A stretch of 64,000 nt of DNA from Arthrobacter sp. KBS0703 (GCF_002008315.2 NZ_MVDG02000001.1:4278001-4342000), one strand, 5' to 3'. Counted from the first letter of the stretch, positions 45,549 through 54,489 are shown. A program made the numbers and translations. Notes: generated by a model not told the origin, from the sequence alone.

Positions 45549-45803
45549 TCAGACCAGCCCCGGGTAGCTGGCCAGGATGTAGTCAGCGGCGGCCGGGCCC
45601 TTCATGCGGAGCCTGTTGTGGCGGGGATGGACGTGCTTCTTTTTCATGGCCGACCAGAAGGCGCCTTCGGGCCGGGGCGTCCGCTGATGCAGGAAGCACC
45701 AGCTCGTATACAGGCCGTAGAGGCAGTCCTGCCCGAGTGTCGAGCCGGACCCGTCGGCGGCGGTGGCTTCGTTGAGGAATTGGTCGTACTGCGAAGTTGC
45801 CAA
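45549..45803 (-). CDS. Small uncharacterised protein
   Basis: 84 residues, basic C-terminal half with WSAMKKKHVHPRHNRLRMKG; the middle (LYGLYTSWCFLHQRTPRPEG) looks like a compact helical domain resembling the small winged-helix tails of some primases, a weak similarity. It ends 3 nt before the zinc-ribbon gene, which supports it as real. Confidence 0.6.
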   Translation of the reverse strand: MATSQYDQFLNEATAADGSGSTLGQDCLYGLYTSWCFLHQRTPRPEGAFWSAMKKKHVHPRHNRLRMKGPAAADYILASYPGLV

Positions 45804-45946
45804 GAGTGGCTCTTTTCCGCGGGGTGCGTCTGGTGCCGCCGTGAGGCTACAGCGGCTGACGCTTCAAGGCCTGCACGGGGCGTTGAAGCGGTTCCGGGCC
45901 CGCAATTTCTGCGGGGCCGGTGGGTCGAGCATGGTGACGCCGGTGG

Positions 45947-46219
45947 TTATGCGTGGGTGTGTGCGCGGTTGCCGGCCTTGGCCAGTCCGCGGGCGATCAT
46001 GAATCCGACGGTGAGCCAGGTGATGTACTGCATGGCCTGGCTGGCGTTGAAGACATCGACGCCGTTTTCGCTGGCGTTGTCCCCGACAACCGCGGACGTG
46101 ATGATCGTGGCGAGCACCGCGGCGACGTAGACGGCGAATTCGACGGTCCTGACGGAGGCTTTGATGTTGTTGGTGTTCCGCGTGGTTTCAGCGTGGGCGG
46201 ACTGCGCGTGGGATGTCAT
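45947..46219 (-). CDS. Small two-TM membrane protein
   Basis: 90 residues with TM segments at about 27-45 and 63-80 (VEFAVYVAAVLATIITSAVV and QYITWLTVGFMIARGLA). The N-terminus is hydrophilic with Asn/Thr. An AAGGAG-type site lies just upstream of the ATG. It is divergent from the TetR gene. Function unknown. Confidence 0.65.
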   Translation of the reverse strand: MTSHAQSAHAETTRNTNNIKASVRTVEFAVYVAAVLATIITSAVVGDNASENGVDVFNASQAMQYITWLTVGFMIARGLAKAGNRAHTHA

Positions 46220-46300
46220 TGGTTACTCCTTGGTGGTGTGAGCGGCCGGAACGGCCATGCCACCAGGGTCCCGCTTCTAAAACCGGTGATAACAAATTCT

Positions 46301-46349
46301 CTACAACGTAGACGTTACCCGTAGACTACCAAGTAAAGCAAGCATGCTT
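46301..46349. promoter_or_regulatory. Candidate TetR operator region
   Basis: CGTAGAC is repeated at 46307-46313 and 46320-46326; CTAC-AAC-GTAG (46301-46311) and AAGCATGCTT (46340-46349) are small palindromes. All lie between the divergent membrane-protein and TetR genes. Confidence 0.35.
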
Positions 46350-46393
46350 ACCTTCATCGGCAGCACGCCTGCCCGTCCTTTAGGAGGGAACCC

Positions 46394-47104
46394 ATGGTGC
46401 CCGCACAGAATCCGGTGGCAGCCGCCCCCGGCACGAAGAAGCGCCTCAGCCGGGAGGTGGTGCTCTCCGCTGCGTTGGAGCTGGTGGATGCAGACGGACT
46501 CGATGCGCTGACCATGCGCCGACTGGGGCAGGAACTCGGCCGGGACCCGATGAGTCTTTACCGCTACGCAGCCAACCGCGCCGCACTGCTGGACGGAGTG
46601 TCCGAGCTGGTCTTGAACGAGCTGGCGATCATTCCTGATGACCCGGACTGGCAATCGCAGCTAAGGCGCATTGCCCATGACTTACGCCTGCTTGCGCTGC
46701 GACACCCGAACGTCGTGCCGCTGCTGGTCACCCGGCCGCTGTCCACGCCCTTGGGCCTGCGGCCGCTGGGGACCTTGCGTCCGCTGGAGCAGATCCTGTC
46801 GTTGCTTATCGACGCGGGATTCCAACCCCGCGAAGCGCTCCATGTTTACCGGGCCTACTACGGGTTCCTGTACGGGCACATCCTCAATGAACTGCAGGAA
46901 TTCATCGTCGATCCCGAAGAAAATGAGGCCCTGCTCCGTCTTGGCCTGCACCGCCTGCCGCCGAAGGAGTTTCCGCGCCTGCGCGCGTTGGCTCCGGTCC
47001 TCGCCGACTACGACGGAGCGGCCGAACTGGACCAGGGCCTGAGTATCCTGCTCTCCGGCCTGGCCGCACGCCTCCCGTCGCCGGGCCATTCAACCACCGC
47101 GTGA
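46394..47104 (+). CDS. TetR-family regulator (tetracycline-repressor C-domain type)
   Basis: 236 residues. The helix-turn-helix lies at about residues 18-62 (VVLSAALELVDADGLDALTM, GRDPMSLYRYAANRAALLDG). The C-terminal domain resembles TetR_C, with HPNVVPLLVTRPL and FYGFLYGHILNELQE-like helices. TAGGAGGG lies upstream of the ATG. Divergent from the two-TM protein; target and ligand unknown. Confidence 0.88.
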   Translation: MVPAQNPVAAAPGTKKRLSREVVLSAALELVDADGLDALTMRRLGQELGRDPMSLYRYAANRAALLDGVSELVLNELAIIPDDPDWQSQLRRIAHDLRLLALRHPNVVPLLVTRPLSTPLGLRPLGTLRPLEQILSLLIDAGFQPREALHVYRAYYGFLYGHILNELQEFIVDPEENEALLRLGLHRLPPKEFPRLRALAPVLADYDGAAELDQGLSILLSGLAARLPSPGHSTTA

Positions 47105-47135
47105 GCGGCAACTTCGACGTTAGAAAGTACAAACG

Positions 47136-47366
47136 ATGCTTCTGCTCTTTGGTCTCAAGACCGTTCTGCGCCCCCTGCCTGGACGGGCAGCCACATGTCA
47201 GTCCTGCGGGTCGTTCGTCCATCATCACCTCGAGGAGCGCGCCACCAAATTCACGCTCTTCTTCATTCCCGTTTTCACCACCTCCAGGTCCTATCGCATC
47301 ACCTGCTCGAACTGCGGACAGATGTCAGTGATCAACGCCCGCCAGAAAAACGCGCTGGTCCGGTGA
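47136..47366 (+). CDS. Zinc-ribbon domain protein
   Basis: 76 residues. Two CxxC knuckles (CQSC, CSNC) flank a hydrophobic stretch with TLFFIPVFTTSRSY, the pattern of the small YdfA-like zinc-ribbon family found across Actinobacteria. It follows the TetR gene by 31 nt. Role unknown. Confidence 0.8.
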   Translation: MLLLFGLKTVLRPLPGRAATCQSCGSFVHHHLEERATKFTLFFIPVFTTSRSYRITCSNCGQMSVINARQKNALVR

Positions 47367-47377
47367 ACCGGTGAACC

Positions 47378-47403
47378 GCCCGTGCTTTGCAAAAAGCACG
47401 GGC
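47378..47403 (+). terminator. Hairpin after the zinc-ribbon gene
   Basis: GCCCGTGCTTT (47378-47388) pairs perfectly with AAAGCACGGGC (47393-47403). No U tract. Confidence 0.65.
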
Positions 47404-47490
47404 CCGGGCACCACCGGAGGCCCGGACGGACCCGAGGGGGGCCACCTCCGTCGTAGGCTGAATCCCGCACGTGATGGAGAGGAGGGCCCA

Positions 47491-48177
47491 ATGGCAGAGA
47501 CGACGGTGACGGAGCCGATGGTGGCCGAGGTGATGGCCGAGCTGGCTGCGCTCGAGGACCCGAGGGCACGCGAGGTGAACGAGAAACACGGTGACGATCA
47601 CGGGGTGAACCTCGGCAAGCTGCGCGCGGTCGCGAAGCGCTTGAAGACTCAGCAGGAACTCGCATGCCGGCTCTGGGAGACGGGCGACACCGCGGCGAGA
47701 CTGCTGGCGATCCTGATTTGCCGCCCGAAGGCGTTCGGGCGTGACGAGTTGGACGTCATGCTGCGCCAGGCGCGCACGCCCAAGGTGCACGGCTGGCTCG
47801 TGAATTACGTGGTGAAGAAGACCCCGCACTCCGAAGAGCTGCGCCTCGCCTGGTCCGCCGACCCGGATCCGGTGGTTGCGAGTGCCGGCTGGGCGCTCAC
47901 CACCGAACGCGTGGCGGAGAAGCCCGAGGGCCTCGACCTCGCAGGACTGCTCGACGTCCTTGAGGCGGAGATGAAAGACGCCCCGGACCGCCTGCAGTGG
48001 GCGATGAACGAGTGCCTGGCCCAGATCGGGATCGAGCACGCCGAGCACCGCGCCCGTGCAATCGGCATCGGTGAGCGCCTGGAGGTGCTCAAGGACTACC
48101 CGACTCCTCCCAACTGCACCTCGCCGTTCGCGCCCGTCTGGATCACCGAGATGGTGCGCCGACGGCACGATCAGTAG
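47491..48177 (+). CDS. AlkD-like DNA alkylation repair protein
   Basis: 228 residues of helical HEAT-like repeats, the AlkC/AlkD fold that removes bulky or cationic alkylated bases without base flipping. Features: VNLGKLRAVAKRLKTQQELA, LWETGDTAARLLAILICRP and WLVNYVVKKTPHSEELR. The ATG at 47491 has GGAGAGGAGGG upstream. The substrate-site Trp/Asp of AlkD cannot be placed with certainty. Stands alone between two hairpin-bounded units. Confidence 0.83.
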   Translation: MAETTVTEPMVAEVMAELAALEDPRAREVNEKHGDDHGVNLGKLRAVAKRLKTQQELACRLWETGDTAARLLAILICRPKAFGRDELDVMLRQARTPKVHGWLVNYVVKKTPHSEELRLAWSADPDPVVASAGWALTTERVAEKPEGLDLAGLLDVLEAEMKDAPDRLQWAMNECLAQIGIEHAEHRARAIGIGERLEVLKDYPTPPNCTSPFAPVWITEMVRRRHDQ

Positions 48178-48352
48178 CCAGGTTCGCCTCCGCACCCCGC
48201 AAAAAATCCGCCGTCACAGGTGCGGTATAGTTCACCCCACCGCCACGGAAACGGCGCGGAAATCGCGGGGCACGGCGAACAGGCTCGCAGACAGCCTCCG
48301 CACTCCACGTACCGCACTCCGGCGGCCCACACGCACAGAAAGACAGCAGCAC

Positions 48353-50008
48353 ATGACTCGACGTCGAGGAATGTCCCTTGCGGGGCAGTATCTCCGGCTG
48401 CAGCTGCTGATCGTGCTGGCCGTTCTGGTGGCTGTGGTGGCGATCTCGCTGGCGCAGTCCGCCGCCGCATTCGAACGCATCGAAGGCCGCCGCGCGCTGT
48501 CGGCGGCAGAAACTCTTGCGGCGCACCCGGCCGTCCGCAGCCTGTTGGCAAACGCCGAACCGGGAAGCGGGTCCGCGCTGCCCGCCGTCGCCGAATCCGT
48601 GCGGACCATCTCAGGCTCCTCGCACGTCGCCCTGGCCCGCGCCGACCGGACGGTGGTGACCTCCTCGGACCCCTCACAGGAGGGCCGCGAGATGCAGCTC
48701 GGTGACAGCGTCGTGATGGATGGGCGGGCCTGGACCGGCCTGGTGGACACCGGCGGCGCCGAAGCGCTCTCGGCCCACGTCCCTGTGCTGGACGACGGCG
48801 GGAAGATGGTGGGCATCGCCGCCGTCGGCAGGAACTTCCCGTCCGTGCTGGAGCGGCTGGTCGATGCCGTGCCGAACCTCCTGACGTACCTGGGGGTGGC
48901 GAGTGTCCTGGGCGTGGCCGGTTCGCTGCTGCTTGCGCGGCGGGTCAAGCGCCAGACGCTCGGCATGGAACCGGACGAGATCACCGGGCTCGTCGAGAAC
49001 CGGGAAGCCATGCTCCACGGGCTCAAGGAGGGGGTGGTGGCACTGGATCCCCAGCAGCGGATCACCGTGGTCAACGACAGCGCCCGGCGCCTGCTTGGCC
49101 TCCCCGACGACTGCGTCGGGAAGGACCTCCGCAGCCTTGCCGTGCAGCCCGCGCTCAAGGAAGTCCTCACGCAGGACCAGCCCGGCCCGGACCGGCTGGT
49201 GTTGGTCGGCGAGAGCCTGGTGGTCCTGAACCGGATGCCCATGCGCTCGCACGGCCGCGTCATCGGCTCGGTGACCACGCTGCGTGACCGGACGGAACTG
49301 GCTTCCCTGGAGCGGGAACTGGGCACCACCCGGACAGCCACGGACACCCTCCGCGCCCAGGCCCATGAGTTCGCCAACCAGCTGCACACCATTTCCGGGC
49401 TGATCCAGATCGGCGAGTATGACGCCGTGGTGCAGTTCGTCAACGGCACCACCTCGAACCGCACCCGCCTCAACGACGAAGTCACCAGCAGGATCCACGA
49501 CCCCGCGCTGGCCGCCCTGCTCATCGCCAAATCAAGCCTTGCCACGGAGCGCGGCGTGTCCCTCCAGCTGGCCGACGAGTCCCGGCTCGGCCGGATTGAT
49601 GAGGAACTGTCCCGGGACCTGACCACCGTGGTGGGAAACCTCGTGGACAACGCGCTCGACGCCGTCACCAACACCGCTGCCGGCGCCGAGGTGGAGGTGC
49701 TCATCGAGGAGGACGACGGCGGGGTGCAGGTTGTGGTGCGGGACTCCGGACCGGGGGTCCCGGCGGACGTCATGGAGGACATCTTCCGCCAGGGGTTCAG
49801 CACCAAGAATTCGCCCGACGGAGGCCGCGGCTACGGCCTGGCGCTCGCCCGGGTGGTCTGCCAGCGCCGCGGCGGCCGGCTGAGCGTGCACAACGACGGC
49901 GGCGCGGTGTTCACTGCGGAACTGTCCGGTGCGGGCCCCAAGCGAGCCCAACACGGCAGTGCCCAACACGGCAGCGCCAAACAGATCTCTGAGGGGAAGC
50001 AGCCATGA
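48353..50008 (+). CDS. CitA/DcuS-type sensor histidine kinase
   Basis: 551 residues. An N-terminal TM (about 14-36) and a second TM near residue 180-200 bracket an extracytoplasmic PAS-like sensor domain. A cytoplasmic PAS follows (GVVALDPQQRITVVNDSARR). The phospho-acceptor His is His338 in AHEFANQLHTISGL, the CitA/DcuS H-box form. The ATP domain has VVGNLVDNALDAV, SGPGVP and GRGYGLALARVVCQR. It overlaps the response regulator by 4 nt. Such sensors detect citrate, C4-dicarboxylates or similar acids, so the distant tctCBA or MatC-like carrier are candidate targets. Confidence 0.93.
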   Translation: MTRRRGMSLAGQYLRLQLLIVLAVLVAVVAISLAQSAAAFERIEGRRALSAAETLAAHPAVRSLLANAEPGSGSALPAVAESVRTISGSSHVALARADRTVVTSSDPSQEGREMQLGDSVVMDGRAWTGLVDTGGAEALSAHVPVLDDGGKMVGIAAVGRNFPSVLERLVDAVPNLLTYLGVASVLGVAGSLLLARRVKRQTLGMEPDEITGLVENREAMLHGLKEGVVALDPQQRITVVNDSARRLLGLPDDCVGKDLRSLAVQPALKEVLTQDQPGPDRLVLVGESLVVLNRMPMRSHGRVIGSVTTLRDRTELASLERELGTTRTATDTLRAQAHEFANQLHTISGLIQIGEYDAVVQFVNGTTSNRTRLNDEVTSRIHDPALAALLIAKSSLATERGVSLQLADESRLGRIDEELSRDLTTVVGNLVDNALDAVTNTAAGAEVEVLIEEDDGGVQVVVRDSGPGVPADVMEDIFRQGFSTKNSPDGGRGYGLALARVVCQRRGGRLSVHNDGGAVFTAELSGAGPKRAQHGSAQHGSAKQISEGKQP

Positions 50009-50673
50009 TCAGCGTCCTGATCGTTGATGATGATTTCATGGTGGCCAAGGTCCACGCCGGGTTCATCCAGCGCACGCCGGGGTTCGCCGTCGTCGGCGTG
50101 GCCCATACCGGCGCGCAGGCAGTGCTGGAGACGCAGCGGCTGCAGCCGGACCTGGTGCTGCTGGACATCCACCTCCCCGACATCAACGGGCTGGACCTGA
50201 TGCATCAGCTGCGGGACGTCGCGCCCGAGCTGGACGTGCTGGTGATCAGTGCGGCCAGGGAGGTGGATACGGTGCGCCGGGCACTCCGCGGCGGCATCGT
50301 GCACTACCTGATCAAACCGTTCTCCCAGACGGACCTGCAGGAGCGCCTGGAGCACTACCGGACCACCTATCAGAGCCTGGCTTCCTCAAAGGACGTGGCG
50401 GAACAGGCCGACGTCAACCGGGTCTTCGGGCTGGAGCGCGGCGACCGGCCGCTGCCCAAAGGCTGCAGCGCCGAGACGCTGCAGCTCGTGGAGCGGGCGC
50501 TGCTCGCCTCCACGGGGGATCTTTCGGCCGCAGAACTGGCCGTCGTCGTCGGCACGTCGCGGGTGAGCGCGCGGCGCTACCTTGAGTACCTCAATGACGA
50601 GGGGATGGTGGACGTGACCCTCAAGTACGGCGTCGGGCGCCCCGAACGCCGGTATGCCTGGAAGAGCATGTGA
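50005..50673 (+). CDS. CitB/DcuR-type response regulator
   Basis: 222 residues. Receiver domain: acidic pocket IVDDD (residues 6-10), phospho-acceptor Asp54 in LVLLDIHLPD, and Lys in LIKPFS. The C-terminal DNA-binding domain includes DLSAAELAVVVGTSRVSARR followed by YLEYLNDEGMVDV. Translationally coupled to the kinase gene. Presumably activates carboxylate transport genes; its target is not adjacent. Confidence 0.93.
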   Translation: MISVLIVDDDFMVAKVHAGFIQRTPGFAVVGVAHTGAQAVLETQRLQPDLVLLDIHLPDINGLDLMHQLRDVAPELDVLVISAAREVDTVRRALRGGIVHYLIKPFSQTDLQERLEHYRTTYQSLASSKDVAEQADVNRVFGLERGDRPLPKGCSAETLQLVERALLASTGDLSAAELAVVVGTSRVSARRYLEYLNDEGMVDVTLKYGVGRPERRYAWKSM

Positions 50674-50692
50674 CGCCTGGCGGTGCAGGCAG

Positions 50693-51280
50693 CTACTCGG
50701 CCCGGCCCGCCAAGGCGGTTTCGATGCCTTCCAGCGCGTCCGCGGTGACGTGGTCGACGTCGGCGGTGCCGTCCACCCGGACCAGCAGGCCGCGCTCGGC
50801 GCAGCGCGAGATGACCGGCTCCGTTTCCTTCCGGTAAAGCTCCAGGCGGTGCCGGATGACGCTTTCGGTGTCATCGCTGCGCCCTTCGGCCTCGGCCCGC
50901 AGCAGGAGCCGGCGGACGATCTCGTCGTCGTCCGCCGAGATTTCCAGGACAGCATCCAGGGCGCCGCCGGTCTCCTCGAGGAGGCCGTCCAGATCCGCCA
51001 GCTGGCTGAGCGTGCGGGGGTAGCCGTCCAGGAGGAAGCCGGCCTTCGTGTCCGGCTCCTGCAGCCGTTCGCGCACCATGGCCGTGGTGAGATGGTCCGG
51101 CACGAGGTCGCCGGCATCGAGGTATTTCTGGGCCTCGACACCCAAGGGGGAGCGGTCGGCCAGGTGGGTGCGGAACATGTCTCCCGTGGAGATCTCCACG
51201 ATGCCCAGCTGTTTGCTGATGCGGTGGGCCTGGGTGCCTTTGCCCGACCCCGGAGGGCCGATGATCAGTAATCTCGTCAT
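50693..51280 (-). CDS. adk: Adenylate kinase
   Basis: Interconverts AMP + ATP and 2 ADP. 195 residues. P-loop GPPGSGKGTQ (8-17), AMP-binding STGDMFR and DGYPRTLSQ are all present. It is the short form without a zinc-binding LID. The main actinobacterial adk usually sits in the ribosomal secY region; here it stands next to a two-component system and a MarR gene, so it may be a second copy. Confidence 0.92.
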   Translation of the reverse strand: MTRLLIIGPPGSGKGTQAHRISKQLGIVEISTGDMFRTHLADRSPLGVEAQKYLDAGDLVPDHLTTAMVRERLQEPDTKAGFLLDGYPRTLSQLADLDGLLEETGGALDAVLEISADDDEIVRRLLLRAEAEGRSDDTESVIRHRLELYRKETEPVISRCAERGLLVRVDGTADVDHVTADALEGIETALAGRAE

Positions 51281-51344
51281 GCGCTCATCCGTTCAAGTTT
51301 GTCAGGCTGCGATTTTATGGGTGACGCAAAAGCCTGTGATGCGC

Positions 51345-51722
51345 TCAGGCCAGGTTTTCCTTCAGCAGGGCGCGGTGTGCGACGGCCGCTTCCCCGTGCA
51401 GGGCGCGGCCCGCGTCGGTGAGTTCCAGGAACAGTGAACGCCGGTCATCCGCACAGGAACGGCGGGAGATGAGTCCGGCTTTCTCGAGCCGGTCCACCAC
51501 CTTGGACATCGCGCTCTGGGTCATGGGCGTCCGCTCGCCGAGCTGCTTCATCCTGCACGCCGCGTCCGTGCTCTCGGCCACCAGGTCCAGGATTTCGAAC
51601 TCGGTCAGCCCGATGCTGAAGCGCGATTCCAGGGCGCGATCGATCGCACCCGCGGTGCGGAAGTAGGTGCTCTGGATGCTGCGCCATTGCTCAACCAGCT
51701 GGCGGTCCTGCGGTGTTGCCAT
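51345..51722 (-). CDS. MarR-family transcriptional regulator
   Basis: 125 residues. Winged-helix core: ACRMKQLGERTPMTQSAMSK, VVDRLEKAGLISRR, and wing DRRSLFLELTDAG. Divergent from the MFS exporter; palindrome GTCATT-C-AATGAC lies between them near the exporter start. It probably represses the exporter until a drug-like ligand binds. Confidence 0.9.
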   Translation of the reverse strand: MATPQDRQLVEQWRSIQSTYFRTAGAIDRALESRFSIGLTEFEILDLVAESTDAACRMKQLGERTPMTQSAMSKVVDRLEKAGLISRRSCADDRRSLFLELTDAGRALHGEAAVAHRALLKENLA

Positions 51723-51773
51723 GCAGCGATTCTAGTTGATGACGAATTAAAAGTCCACGTCATAATATTCCTT

Positions 51774-51786
51774 GTCATTCAATGAC
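51774..51786. promoter_or_regulatory. Candidate MarR operator GTCATT-C-AATGAC
   Basis: Perfect 6-bp arms with one central base, 20 nt before the exporter ATG. TGACGTGTCAT follows directly, so there may be two overlapping sites. Confidence 0.55.
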
Positions 51787-51806
51787 GTGTCATATAAGTT
51801 GGAGCC

Positions 51807-53303
51807 ATGACTTCAACTTCCACCCTTGAAAGATCTGCCGGCGAACGGCTGGCACCCGTGCGCTGGACCCGTGCGCAGTGGATGCTGCTCCTGGTCCTGT
51901 GCACCGTCCTGGCGCTCGATGCGCTGGACGTCTCCATGGTCGGCGTGGCGCTGCCCTCGATCGGCACCGAACTCCACCTGGGCACCGAATCCCTCCAATG
52001 GATCGTCTCCGCCTATGTGCTCGGCTACGGAAGTCTGCTCCTGCTGGGCGGGCGGATGGCGGACCTGCTCGGCCGGAGGCGCATCTTCCTCATTGCGCTC
52101 AGCGTGTTCGCCGCCGCCTCCCTGCTCGGCGGCCTGGTGGATGACCCCGCCCTGCTGATCGCCACCCGGTTCGTCAAAGGACTGGCCGCCGCCTTCACGG
52201 CTCCTGCCGGCTTCTCCATCATCACCACCAACTTCGCGGAAGGGCGTGAACGCAACCGCGCCGTCTCCATCTTCACCACCTTCGGCGCAAGCGGCTTCTC
52301 ACTCGGCCTTGTCGTCGGAGGCCTCATGACTGCCATGAGCTGGCGCTGGACTTTCCTCGTCTCCGTACCCGTGGCGGTCGCCGTCGTGATTCTTGGCCTG
52401 AAGTACATCCCGCGGGACGGCGCCGCCGGCGCCGCCGGGAAGGATCAAACCAGCGGACATGACATTTGGGGTGCCGTGACGCTGGCGGCCGGCATGCTGG
52501 GGCTGGTCTATACGCTGGTTTCGGCACCCGGGAACGGCTGGGGATCTGTGGCAACCATCGCCGGATTCGTGGCCTCCGCGGCGGTGCTGGCAGCGTTCGC
52601 GGTGATCGAAAACCGCGTCAGGCACCCCCTGATCCGGTTCAGCATCCTCAGGGAAGGCTGGGTTGCCCGCGCCAACCTGAGTGCCGTGGGGCTGTTCGGC
52701 TCGTATTTGAGTTTCCAGTTCATCCTGACGCTCTACCTGCAGTCCGTGCTGGGATGGAGCCCGCTGGGCATGGCGCTGGCGCTTCTTCCCACCGGCCTGC
52801 TGGTGGCCTCAAGCGCTCCCTTCGCGGACCGGCTCATCGACAAGTTTGGCGCCCCGCGCTTGATTCTGACCGGTCTGGCGGCGTTGGCGCTCGGCTACGT
52901 ACTGTTCCTGCGGGTGGGCACCTCACCCAACTACGTGACGGATATCCTGCCGTCGGTCCTGCTGCTGGGCGTTGGCTTCGCGCTGGCATTCCCGTCCATT
53001 AACGTCCAGGCCACCGCCGGCATCCGGAATTCGGAACAAGGTCTCGCGGCCGGCCTGATCCAGACCAGCACGCAGGTGGGGGCCGCCCTGGTGCTTGCCG
53101 TCACCACGGCGATGGTCAGCGGTCACGGCAATGCGGCCGACGCCGGCAGGGGAGGCGCCGTAGTGAACGCGGCGGAGATGCTGGAACAGTACCGTCCCGG
53201 CCTCATCCTGAGCGCGGCCGTGGCCATCGCTGCCCTGCTCATCGCCGCCACGCCATCCCGCCGCCGCCGGATGTCCGCCGCCGCGGACCACGTGACGGCC
53301 TGA
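51807..53303 (+). CDS. MFS multidrug exporter (DHA2/EmrB-QacA type)
   Basis: 498 residues, 14 hydrophobic segments. Motifs: LDALDVSMVGVALPSIG in TM1, the MFS A-loop GGRMADLLGRRRIF, and a C-motif region TFGASGFSLGLVVGG. These define the 14-TM DHA2 drug:H+ antiporters. It is controlled by the divergent MarR. Substrates are not readable. Confidence 0.92.
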   Translation: MTSTSTLERSAGERLAPVRWTRAQWMLLLVLCTVLALDALDVSMVGVALPSIGTELHLGTESLQWIVSAYVLGYGSLLLLGGRMADLLGRRRIFLIALSVFAAASLLGGLVDDPALLIATRFVKGLAAAFTAPAGFSIITTNFAEGRERNRAVSIFTTFGASGFSLGLVVGGLMTAMSWRWTFLVSVPVAVAVVILGLKYIPRDGAAGAAGKDQTSGHDIWGAVTLAAGMLGLVYTLVSAPGNGWGSVATIAGFVASAAVLAAFAVIENRVRHPLIRFSILREGWVARANLSAVGLFGSYLSFQFILTLYLQSVLGWSPLGMALALLPTGLLVASSAPFADRLIDKFGAPRLILTGLAALALGYVLFLRVGTSPNYVTDILPSVLLLGVGFALAFPSINVQATAGIRNSEQGLAAGLIQTSTQVGAALVLAVTTAMVSGHGNAADAGRGGAVVNAAEMLEQYRPGLILSAAVAIAALLIAATPSRRRRMSAAADHVTA

Positions 53304-53317
53304 CTCGCGAGTTGAAG

Positions 53318-53346
53318 CCGGGGGCGGTTGCCAGCGCCGCCCCCGG
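53318..53346 (+). terminator. GC-rich hairpin after the MFS exporter
   Basis: CCGGGGGCGG (53318-53327) and CCGCCCCCGG (53337-53346) are perfect arms 15 nt beyond the stop codon, followed by TT. Confidence 0.6.
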
Positions 53347-53579
53347 TTCCCGCGTGCCCTGGGCCGGTACGGTGAGCAGCCGGGGCCGGGCCTCACTTCC
53401 CCCGGCACGGGATTCGGCGAAAACCGCCCGTCCCCAACGGGCCCGGACGAGGCCCTGCACGCAACGATAGATTCCAGATACACATCCGAAACGTGGCGTC
53501 GCCGCCGCGAAACACTGCATGGCTACGCTGATGCCTACTTGGAAACCGTCGTCGGGACGGCGAATGGAAGGACACAGCC

Positions 53580-53720
53580 ATGATGATCTGGAACAGCCTT
53601 ACCCTCTTTCTTGACTCCCACCGCAGTGACCGCCACGAATTTGGCGGCGCCGGCTCCGAATTCCCCAGTGGCCAGTTGACGTCCGCTGCCTGGGCAGGAT
53701 GGTGGCACGACGACGCCTAG
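53580..53720 (+). CDS. Small ORF, 46 residues, unknown
   Basis: ATG at 53580 (or 53583) preceded by GGAAGGA at 8 nt. The product begins MMIWNSLTLFLDSHR and ends AAWAGWWHDDA, with acidic/aromatic character and no TM segment. Good ribosome binding and third-position GC support translation, but it is too short for certainty. It ends 26 nt before the convergent GntR gene. Confidence 0.5.
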   Translation: MMIWNSLTLFLDSHRSDRHEFGGAGSEFPSGQLTSAAWAGWWHDDA

Positions 53721-53745
53721 GGCGCCGAAGGCGAAGGGCCGCCGG

Positions 53746-54489
53746 CTACTGCGCGGCGTCGAATCCGGCGAGCAGCCGCCGGGAAGCGGTGGCCATGTGT
53801 GAGCGCATCGTTTCCGTGACGGCGGCCGGATCGTGCGCTTCGAGGGCGGCGAAAATCTCGCCGTGTTCCTTCAGTGCGGCTGCGGCGTGGCCTTCGTCGG
53901 TGAGTGCGCGGTCCACCCAGATGCGCAACAGCGACCGGATGCTCTGGAGCAGCTCCCGGAGCACCTGATTGCCCGAGCTGGCCGCGATTTCGCGGTGGAA
54001 CGCGGCATCCGCCTCCACGAAGGCGGCCAGGTCCTCGAGGTTGTCCGCCATGGTCTGGAGGTTGGCGCGCATGCGGCCGAGGGCGTCGTCGTCAATGCGT
54101 TCCGCTGCCAGCTGCGCGGCCTGCACTTCCAGGCCGCTCCGGAGCTCCACGAGTTCGCGCGTCCGGGGTGCACCGAGCATCAGGCCCCAGCTGAGCGTGC
54201 GCGGCAGCAGCTCGGAAATGCCGTCACGCAGGTACGTCCCGGATCCCGGGCGGACAATCACGATGCCCAGGATTTCCAGCGCCGCCAGGGCTTCGCGCAC
54301 GGCCGACCGGCCGACTCCCAACGAGGCCGCGAGCTGGCGTTCGGCGGGCAGCCTGGTTCCGACGGCGATCTCGCCGCTGGTGAAATAGGCCAGCAGGCGC
54401 TCCGCCACCTCCGAAACAACGGACCCCTGTTCCATTGAACCGAGGGCGGCACTGATCTTAGCCGTCGCGGCTGCGGAATTTTCGGACAC
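53746..54489 (-). CDS. GntR-family regulator (FadR subfamily)
   Basis: 247 residues. The winged helix is RLPAERQLAASLGVGRSAVR and EALAALEILGIVIVRPGSG; the all-helical FCD effector domain follows, with metal-ligand-like residues in AAFHREIAASSGN and ALKEHGEIFAALEAHD. A GTG at 54489 is taken as start, though a TTG two codons earlier is possible. Divergent from the MFS-lerK-apnO operon; GTCAACCGGTTGAC between them is the likely operator. It probably represses the pathway in the absence of substrate. Confidence 0.92.
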   Translation of the reverse strand: MSENSAAATAKISAALGSMEQGSVVSEVAERLLAYFTSGEIAVGTRLPAERQLAASLGVGRSAVREALAALEILGIVIVRPGSGTYLRDGISELLPRTLSWGLMLGAPRTRELVELRSGLEVQAAQLAAERIDDDALGRMRANLQTMADNLEDLAAFVEADAAFHREIAASSGNQVLRELLQSIRSLLRIWVDRALTDEGHAAAALKEHGEIFAALEAHDPAAVTETMRSHMATASRRLLAGFDAAQ

